A stretch of DNA of 64,000 bases from Actinocatenispora rupis (lineage in GTDB: Bacteria > Actinomycetota > Actinomycetes > Mycobacteriales > Micromonosporaceae). This document shows positions 58,792 to 64,000 of this stretch, one piece after another. The stretch covers positions 124,001-188,000 of the forward strand of contig NZ_BOMB01000015.1 in the NCBI RefSeq assembly GCF_016861975.1, given 5' to 3'. The notes beneath the pieces are model-generated. The model searched no databases. It was not told the DNA's origin and was given only the letters and a program-made list of their open reading frames with translations. The stretch's first letter is position 1. Every line of letters starts with the position of its first letter. A program made the translations under genes and the position numbers.

Positions 58792-59540
58792 GTGCGCGTA
58801 CTCGGGATCGACGTCGACGACGTACTTCTCGGGCGGTGGCGCGGGTGGCTGATGCCGGCGCGCCAGCCGTACCGGGTGCCGCCGGGGCTGGCGCGCGAGC
58901 TGGCCTGGCGGACCGGCCGGACCTGCTGACTCCCGAGCTGCGCGACACCTTCGAGCTGTACGACCTCGCGGGTTCGGCGCTGGTCTGGCTCAACCGGGCC
59001 GAATCGCGGTCCCTGCCGCCGGAGGTACGCCGGGTGCAGCCGGCCGCGCACCGGTGGCCGTTCCGGGATGACTCGGCCACGCTGCGCCGGATCGTCGGGT
59101 ACGTGGAGTTCGGGCGGCGGCCGAGCCGGCACCGGGACGTACCGGCGGCGACGTGGCGCCGGGTGGCGGGTGCGCTGCCGGGTGCCGCGGCGCTGGCCGG
59201 CACGTTCCCGGACCGCAGCGGCCCGAACTGTTTCGGCACCGTACTCGGGGCGGCGGGGGTCGACGGGGCCGCCGGTACGTGGCTGCAACGGGAACCGTTC
59301 GAGGCGTGGCTGGCCGAGCGTACGGTGCCCGGCGGCCGGGACGACGACGCCGGCTGCGTCCTGGTCTGGCGCGGCCCGGACGGTCTCGTCCAGCACGCCG
59401 CGGTGACGCTCGGTGGCGGCTGGGCGCTGCACAAGCCGTCGCAGGGCTGGATGTCGCCTGTCAAGATCCTCCGGGTACCGGACGCGAAGCTCAGCGCCCG
59501 CGCCGCCGGCCGCCGACTGCACCGGTACCGGCTCCGCTGA
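58792..59540 (+). pseudogene. Frameshifted Cys/His protein (possible NlpC/P60-like peptidase)
   Basis: GTG 58792 opens a frame with clean GC-rich third positions (VRVLGIDVDDVLLGRWRGW ... ARELAWRTG) that stops at 58929. From about 58915 the coding pattern moves to another frame and continues to 59540 (RPDLLTPELRDTFELYDLAG ...). Joined, this gives about 249 residues. The second part has GPNCFGTVLGAAG and VQHAAVTLGGGWALHKPSQ, a Cys-His arrangement like papain-fold or NlpC/P60 amidases. A one-base sequencing error, true frameshift or separate second start are all possible. Confidence 0.55.
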
Positions 59541-59675
59541 CCGGCCCGTGACCAGCGCGAACGGGGCGAAACGGCACACCGTGCCTGCGTGCCGTCGCCG
59601 GTGGGGTACCGGAAGTGACGCCCGGTCGGCCAAGATGGTGACCGGCCGGTAGTCGCTCAGGAGGGAGTCGATCGG

Positions 59676-61631
59676 ATGGTGGCGGGTCAGGTGCTGTGGG
59701 AGCCGTCGGCGGACGCGCTCGACACCACGCGGGTCGGCGACTACCTGCGCTGGCTGCGCGAACACCGCGGGATCGACCTCCGCGACTACGCCGCCCTGTA
59801 CGACTGGTCCGTCACCGACCTGGCCGGCTTCTGGTCCTCGATCTGGGCGTACTTCGAGGTCGGTGACGATCCGGGCCCGGCGCTGACCGACGAGCGGATG
59901 CCCGGCGCCCGCTGGTTCCCCGAGGCGTCGCTGAACTACGCGGAGCGGTTGCTGCGGCTGCCCGGCCTCGCCGACGACGACCCGGTCGTACTCGGCCGGT
60001 CGCAGTCCCGCGGGCCGGTGGACCTGACCGCCGCCGAACTGCGCGACCAGGTGGCCCGCGCCCGCGCCGGTCTGGTACGGCTCGGTGTCGGCCGCGGCGA
60101 CCGGGTCGCGGCGTACCTGCCGAACATTCCCGAGGCGGTCGTGCTGCTGCTCGCCACCGCGAGCCTGGGTGCGGTGTTCTCCAGCTGCGCGCCCGAGTTC
60201 GGCACCCGCAGCGTCTCGGACCGCTGGCAGCAGATCGAGCCGACCGTGCTCGTCGCCGTCGACGGGTACGCCTACGGCAGCAAGGGCATCGACCGTACGG
60301 CCGAGGTCGCGGCGATCCGCGCGGCGCTGCCCAGCCTCCGGCACACCGTCGTACTGTCCTATTTGGACGGTGCCGCGCCGGTGCCGGACACGCTGTCCTG
60401 GCAGGAGTTCACCGCCGAGCCGGGGCCGCTGGAGTTCGAGCGGGTACCGTTCGACCATCCGCTGTACGTGCTCTACTCCTCCGGTACCACCGGGCTGCCG
60501 AAGCCGATCGTGCACGGGCACGGCGGGATCCTGCTGGAACACCTCAAGTCGCTGGCGCTGCACGTCGACCTCGGGCCCGGCGACCGGTTCTTCTGGTACT
60601 CCACCACCGGCTGGATGATGTGGAACTACCTCGTGTCCGGCCCCGCCGTCGGCGCCGCGATCGTCCTGTACGACGGGAATCCCGGCCACCCGTCCCTCGA
60701 CGCGCTGTGGACGATGGCCGCCGAGACCGGCGTGACGTTCTTCGGCACGTCCGCGCCGTACCTGCTGGCGTGCCGCAAGGCCGGCGTCGAACCGCGCGAC
60801 CTGCTCGGCCCGCATCGCCTGCGGGGACTGGGATCCACCGGCGCGCCGCTGCCCCCCGAAGGCTTCCACTGGGTGTACGACAAGGTCGGCCGCGACCTGC
60901 TGCTCACGTCGTTCTCCGGCGGCACCGACGTGTGCACCGGCTTCGTCGGCGGCTCACCGCTGCTCCCCGTGTACGAGGGGGAGATCTCCGGGCGCTGCCT
61001 CGGCTGCGCCGTCGAGTCGTACGACGCCGACGGCAAGCCGCAGCGCGACTCCCTCGGCGAGCTCGTCATCACCCGGCCCATGCCGTCGATGCCCGTCGGA
61101 TTCTGGGGCGACACCGACGGATCCCGCTACCGCGACGCGTACTTCACCGTCTACCCCGGGGTGTGGCGGCACGGCGACTGGATCACCATCACCTCCCGCG
61201 GCACCTGCGTCATCACCGGGCGGTCCGACGCCACCCTCAACCGCGGCGGCGTACGCCTCGGCACCGCCGAGTTCTACTCCGTCGTCGAAGCCCTGCCCGA
61301 GATCGTCGACTCCGTCGTGGTACACCTCGAAGACGACGAGGGCGGCGCCGGCGAACTGCTCCTCTTCGTCGTCCTCGCCGACGGCCTCGACCTCACCGAC
61401 CCGCTCCGCCGCGCCATCAACGTCGCCCTCCGCGACAACCTGTCCCCCCGGCACGTCCCCGACACCATCTACCAGGTACCCGCCGTGCCACGGACGCTGT
61501 CGTCCAAGAAGCTCGAAGTACCGGTGAAACGGATCCTCACCGGCGTGCCCGCCGAATCGGCCGCCGCCAAGGGGGCGCTCGCCAACCCGGAGTCGCTCGA
61601 CGCGTTCGAACAGGTGGCTCGGGGGCGCTGA
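59676..61631 (+). CDS. aacS: Acetoacetate--CoA ligase
   Basis: A 651-residue ANL-superfamily enzyme that activates acetoacetate to acetoacetyl-CoA. The full-length alignment includes the AcsA-type N-terminal domain (YAALYDWSVTDLAGFWSSIWAYFEV), the A3 loop LYSSGTTGLPKPIVHGHGG, the A5 motif GGTDVCTGFVGG typical of acetoacetyl-CoA synthetases, and the C-terminal lysine in LSSKKLEVPVKRIL. ATG 59676 has AGGAGGGAG upstream. Two perfect hairpins follow at 61801-61863. Confidence 0.95.
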   Translation: MVAGQVLWEPSADALDTTRVGDYLRWLREHRGIDLRDYAALYDWSVTDLAGFWSSIWAYFEVGDDPGPALTDERMPGARWFPEASLNYAERLLRLPGLADDDPVVLGRSQSRGPVDLTAAELRDQVARARAGLVRLGVGRGDRVAAYLPNIPEAVVLLLATASLGAVFSSCAPEFGTRSVSDRWQQIEPTVLVAVDGYAYGSKGIDRTAEVAAIRAALPSLRHTVVLSYLDGAAPVPDTLSWQEFTAEPGPLEFERVPFDHPLYVLYSSGTTGLPKPIVHGHGGILLEHLKSLALHVDLGPGDRFFWYSTTGWMMWNYLVSGPAVGAAIVLYDGNPGHPSLDALWTMAAETGVTFFGTSAPYLLACRKAGVEPRDLLGPHRLRGLGSTGAPLPPEGFHWVYDKVGRDLLLTSFSGGTDVCTGFVGGSPLLPVYEGEISGRCLGCAVESYDADGKPQRDSLGELVITRPMPSMPVGFWGDTDGSRYRDAYFTVYPGVWRHGDWITITSRGTCVITGRSDATLNRGGVRLGTAEFYSVVEALPEIVDSVVVHLEDDEGGAGELLLFVVLADGLDLTDPLRRAINVALRDNLSPRHVPDTIYQVPAVPRTLSSKKLEVPVKRILTGVPAESAAAKGALANPESLDAFEQVARGR

Positions 61632-61680
61632 TCTGGCTTGTGCCCGATCGGCTCCCTTGGTACTCCCTGGCTGGGTGCGG

Positions 61681-61727
61681 TGCGCTTCGCGCTGGGCATG
61701 CGCTTCGCGCTGGGCATGCGCTTCGCG
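61681..61727. repeat. 18-bp tandem repeat, 2.6 copies
   Basis: TGCGCTTCGCGCTGGGCA starts at 61681 and again at 61699; a partial third copy runs 61717-61727. It lies 50 nt after the aacS stop, in an AT-richer gap. Confidence 0.85.
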
Positions 61728-61800
61728 TGGATGTGGCGCTGTGTAACGGTTGTGTTGTTTCTACCCCGGTGTTGGTTGCCCCGTGCCGGGGCTTGGGGGT

Positions 61801-61863
61801 GCGAGAGAGGACGCTGTCCTCTCTCGCGCTCTCTCCTGCCAAAGGGGGCGGAGCCCCCTTTGG
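61801..61863 (+). terminator. Double hairpin terminator
   Basis: GCGAGAGAGGAC-GCT-GTCCTCTCTCGC (61801-61827) is a perfect 12-bp stem with a 3-nt loop. CCAAAGGGGGC-GGA-GCCCCCTTTGG (61839-61863) is a perfect 11-bp stem with a 3-nt loop. Likely terminates aacS transcription. Confidence 0.85.
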
Positions 61864-62228
61864 AAACCCCCCGAAGTAGGCAGATGCGTTCGCGTTCGCC
61901 TCTCGTCACCGGCCCAAGTCCTTGTGCGTCAACCGGACTTGGCTTGTTTCACCGGGCTTGCTGTTCGCCCTGAAAAGTAGGCGCCTTCTTCGTTGCGCTG
62001 GTCGCCACCGTTTCTTGTGCTGCTCGTTGCTCCGCCCTCTCGCTACCCGGGTGTTGTTGGCGCCTTCGGCGCCCGCCGTACCGGGGAAGGTCTTGTATGG
62101 CTTGGTTTTTGAAGTAAAGGGTGGTGTGGGGGGAGGGGAGCGAGGCGAGTCCGATTCGTTCGCTCGCAAGCCGAGACGCGGCGCCGTGTGCGTCAGCACA
62201 CAAGCCGCGGATCGGCGCCGCGAGGGGA

Positions 62229-62304
62229 CGAATCGGTTCGCCGCAGCGTCGTTGAGGGCAAAGGGTCGGTGGGGCGAGCGGGCGAATCGGTTCGCCGCAG
62301 CGTC
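62229..62304. repeat. 22-bp direct repeat pair near the TetR gene end
   Basis: A 22-bp sequence beginning CGAATCGGTTCGCCGCAG occurs at 62229-62250 and 62283-62304. Its GCGAA/TTCGC arms could form a small hairpin. The surrounding 61864-62307 region holds no gene I can support and is clearly less GC-rich than the genes around it. Confidence 0.75.
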
Positions 62305-62307
62305 CAT

Positions 62308-62895
62308 TCAAACAAGGGAGGGGAGGAGGGCGTCGACGGTGGTGGTGGCGTGGGTGCGGGCGGCGGCGGGGGTGAGGGGGTGTTGTGCGAACGAGGTGAG
62401 GAAGGCGTGGTGGAGGCAGGCGCCGAGGAGGAGGCCGGCGATGGCGTCGCAGTCGACGTGGTGGGCGACGCGGCCGAGTTTCTGTTCGGCGCGCAGGTAG
62501 CGGGCGAGGGCGGCGGAGGCTTTGTGTGGGCCGGCTTTGCGGGCGGTGAGGGCGTCGCGGTGGGCGGCGAGCAGGGTGGGTTCGGAGAAGACGGACGCGC
62601 TGATGGGGAAGCTTTCGTGGTAGAAGGCGAGGGCGCCGCGGGCGATGGCGATGAGGTTGTCCCGCAACGGATGTGCTTCGGGGTCGTGGGCGATGTCGGC
62701 GAGTACGGCGCTGAAGGACGGCACCCGTTCGGTGAGTACGGCGAGGAAGAGGTCGGTCTTGTCGCGGAAGTGCTTGTAGAGGGTGGCTTCGGAGTATCCG
62801 GCGGCGCGGGCGATCTCCTTGGTGGTGGTGCGGGCGAGGCCGCGGGTGTGCATGACCTCGGCGGCGGCGTCGAGGATCTGGTCGCGAGTGCCCAA
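62308..62895 (-). CDS. TetR/AcrR-family repressor
   Basis: A ~195-residue TetR protein: GTRDQILDAAAEVMHTRGLARTTTKEIARAAGYSEATLYKHFRDKTDLFLAVL is the N-terminal HTH. The TTG at 62895 is chosen because GTGGAG lies just upstream and the alternative ATG at 62949 lies within the operator region. Divergent from the NAD(P)-binding gene, with two operator copies between them; likely represses both. Confidence 0.85.
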   Translation of the reverse strand: MGTRDQILDAAAEVMHTRGLARTTTKEIARAAGYSEATLYKHFRDKTDLFLAVLTERVPSFSAVLADIAHDPEAHPLRDNLIAIARGALAFYHESFPISASVFSEPTLLAAHRDALTARKAGPHKASAALARYLRAEQKLGRVAHHVDCDAIAGLLLGACLHHAFLTSFAQHPLTPAAARTHATTTVDALLPSLV

Positions 62896-62912
62896 CGGAA
62901 CTCCACTTGACG

Positions 62913-62954
62913 AGTGAGTGTTTACTAACCATGATAGGTGAGTGAGCACTTACT
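62913..62954. promoter_or_regulatory. Two TetR operators in a divergent promoter region
   Basis: AGTGAGTGTTTACT (62913-62926) and AGTGAGCACTTACT (62941-62954) are related sites 28 bp apart; the second is a near-palindrome. TATCAT on the minus strand (62936-62931) lies between them as a possible -10. Confidence 0.75.
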
Positions 62955-62981
62955 TACTAGGGAAGCGAGCAGGGGGCCACC

Positions 62982-63602
62982 ATGCGGGTGACGGTTCTGG
63001 GGGCGACCGGGGGCGTCGGCACGTCCGTGGTCGGGCAGGCGCTCGACCGGGGGTACGAGGTGGTGGCGGTGGTGCGCGACCGCGCCCGGCTGTCCGTACC
63101 GGACCGCGACGGTCTGTCCGTGGTCACTGCCGACCCGCTGGACGCGCAGTCGATCGCGCCGGCGGTGAAGGACGCGGACGCGGTCGTCTCCGCGCTCGGT
63201 ACCCGGACGAAGGGGCCGACGACGGTGTGCACCGACGGCGTACGCGCGATCGTCGCGACGGGGACGACGGCGCGGGTCGTGTCGGTCAGCGCCAGCGGCG
63301 CGTACGTGGACGAGGGTGACGGGATCGCCGCCCGGTACGTGGTGAAACCGTTGCTGCGGCGGCTGTTGCGGGAGGGGTTCACCGACACCCGGCGCGCCGA
63401 CGACCTGCTGCGCGCCAGCGACACGGAATGGACGATCGTACGGCCGCCGAAGCTGACCGACGGTCCGACGCGCGGGACGTACCGGACGGCGGTGGACCGG
63501 AACGTGGGGATCCGGATCTCGCGCGGCGACGTGGCGCACGCGATCCTCGCCGCCCTGGCCGATCCGGCCACCGTACGACACGTGCTCGGCGTCGGGTACT
63601 GA
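62982..63602 (+). CDS. NAD(P)H-binding atypical SDR
   Basis: A 206-residue atypical short-chain dehydrogenase: VTVLGATGGVGTSVVGQALDRGYEVVAVVRD (TGxxGxxG loop) followed by VVSALGTRTKG and WTIVRPPKLTDG, typical of NAD(P)-binding YwnB/BVR-B-like proteins. Redox role and substrate unknown. ATG 62982 has AGGGGGCC upstream. TetR-controlled by position. Confidence 0.88.
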   Translation: MRVTVLGATGGVGTSVVGQALDRGYEVVAVVRDRARLSVPDRDGLSVVTADPLDAQSIAPAVKDADAVVSALGTRTKGPTTVCTDGVRAIVATGTTARVVSVSASGAYVDEGDGIAARYVVKPLLRRLLREGFTDTRRADDLLRASDTEWTIVRPPKLTDGPTRGTYRTAVDRNVGIRISRGDVAHAILAALADPATVRHVLGVGY

Positions 63603-63608
63603 GCCGGT

Positions 63609-64000
63609 TCAGCCGACGGTGTCGACGATCTCGCCGGTGGTGGGGTCGCGGATGTCGGAGCGCTCGATCTGCACGGTGAGCTGCGGGACGCTGCCCATCG
63701 TGACGCTGCTCTGCTTGGGGCGCAACAGATCCGCGAGTTCGGCGACGGCGTGCGGCGGCAGCGTGAGCAGCAGGTCGTCGCCGTCGGCCGTCGCGGCGAA
63801 GTCGGCGCCGGGCCGGAACGTGATCTGCCGGTGCGTACCGGCGACCGTCAGCTCCCGCCCGTACGGCAGGCGCCCGGTGAGCAGCGCAGCCACGCTGGGC
63901 GCCGGGTGCGCGCCGACGGTCACGGTGACGCGCCCGCGGCGTACCGCGAAGTCGGCGACGTCGACGTGCACGTGGCCGGTGGACGAGCCGTCGGCGGCGA
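63609..64000 (-). CDS. Hypothetical protein, 5' end outside window (possible DUF2993/LmeA-like)
   Basis: The minus-strand frame runs off the right edge without a stop: ...DGSSTGHVHVDVADFAVRRGRV..., and ends at 63609 with DPTTGEIVDTVG. The visible ~129 residues are beta-rich with a repeated amphipathic pattern, compatible with the lipid-binding DUF2993 fold, but this is weak. An internal GTG at 63971 could be the start; I judge a longer gene more likely. Convergent with the SDR gene (6-nt gap). Confidence 0.55.
   Translation of the reverse strand, partial: AADGSSTGHVHVDVADFAVRRGRVTVTVGAHPAPSVAALLTGRLPYGRELTVAGTHRQITFRPGADFAATADGDDLLLTLPPHAVAELADLLRPKQSSVTMGSVPQLTVQIERSDIRDPTTGEIVDTVG

Noticed and set aside
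57506-61631. Natural-product cluster with P450 and CoA ligase
   Set aside because: No core biosynthetic enzyme is present and the genes have separate start signals and intergenic gaps; acetoacetyl-CoA ligase is a primary-metabolism enzyme.
61638-61973. Plus-strand open frame over the tandem repeat after aacS
   Set aside because: Its product contains the translated 18-bp repeat and spans two perfect terminator hairpins; no ribosome site.
1-64000. tRNA or rRNA genes, insertion sequences, prophage
   Set aside because: Reading the gaps between genes showed no cloverleaf with a TTC-loop consensus, no rRNA-like stretch, no transposase motifs and no terminal inverted repeats with target duplications.

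Overview
The window is a high-GC (roughly 70-75%) actinomycete chromosome segment. Evidence: very GC-rich third codon positions, many GTG starts, several promoters placed so close to the start codon that leaderless mRNAs are likely, and families typical of Actinobacteria (SCO6745-type protein, TIGR03084/TIGR03086 DinB-like proteins, an ECF41/SigJ-type sigma factor, a VanHAX cassette). Short GTGA/ATGA overlaps tie genes into operons. A Micromonosporaceae-like host is only a guess. I found no tRNA, rRNA, CRISPR array, transposase or phage gene.

Layout. 0-11.4 kb: purE (end of a purK-purE pair), a degenerate ~50-bp repeat tract, a CoA-binding protein, a secreted S1 protease, UDP-sugar dehydrogenase, acyl-CoA dehydrogenase, then small regulator-plus-target units (ArsR/SRPBCC/RibD-like; XRE/DUF2975; TetR/membrane protein). 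11.9-18.3 kb: a glycopeptide-resistance locus: vanY (-), vanR-vanS (+), and a minus-strand operon vanH-vanA-vanX-murG2. vanY and vanH share an almost identical promoter block (27 of 32 positions in the core), which I read as the VanR site. 18.2-37.2 kb: housekeeping and accessory enzymes with regulators, including an ECF41 sigma factor next to an NDH-2-like flavoprotein that carries an ECF41-like promoter, a MerR-controlled FMN reductase-MFS-merR operon, methionine aminopeptidase, an aldo/keto reductase and a secreted beta-propeller protein. 37.3-55.7 kb: a Wzx/Wzy-type exopolysaccharide cluster: a divergent GH5 lipoprotein, then thirteen tightly packed plus-strand genes for UDP-aminosugar-acid synthesis (WbpB/E/D-like), a priming sugar phosphotransferase, flippase, polymerase-like protein, Wzz/BY-kinase-like protein with a ruined P-loop, a two-domain NodB deacetylase with one dead domain, a flavoprotein, an ATP-grasp ligase, a deacetylase-like protein, a glycosyltransferase and a PAP2 phosphatase. 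55.9-64 kb: thioesterase, cytochrome P450, a frameshifted Cys/His protein, acetoacetyl-CoA ligase, an AT-richer repeat-bearing gap, a divergent TetR/NAD(P)-binding pair and a partial gene at the edge.

Working together. The van genes should replace D-Ala-D-Ala by D-Ala-D-Lac in lipid II precursors (VanH makes D-lactate, VanA joins it to D-Ala, VanX removes D-Ala-D-Ala, VanY trims residual termini), with a dedicated MurG for the modified lipid I. The exopolysaccharide genes form one assembly line; the distant ugd may feed it. Two window-wide signals are not explained by any gene: a 13-bp palindrome, GTCCACTGTGGAC, occurring six times exactly and mostly just after stop codons, and a strong preference for the tetranucleotide GTAC across codon boundaries.
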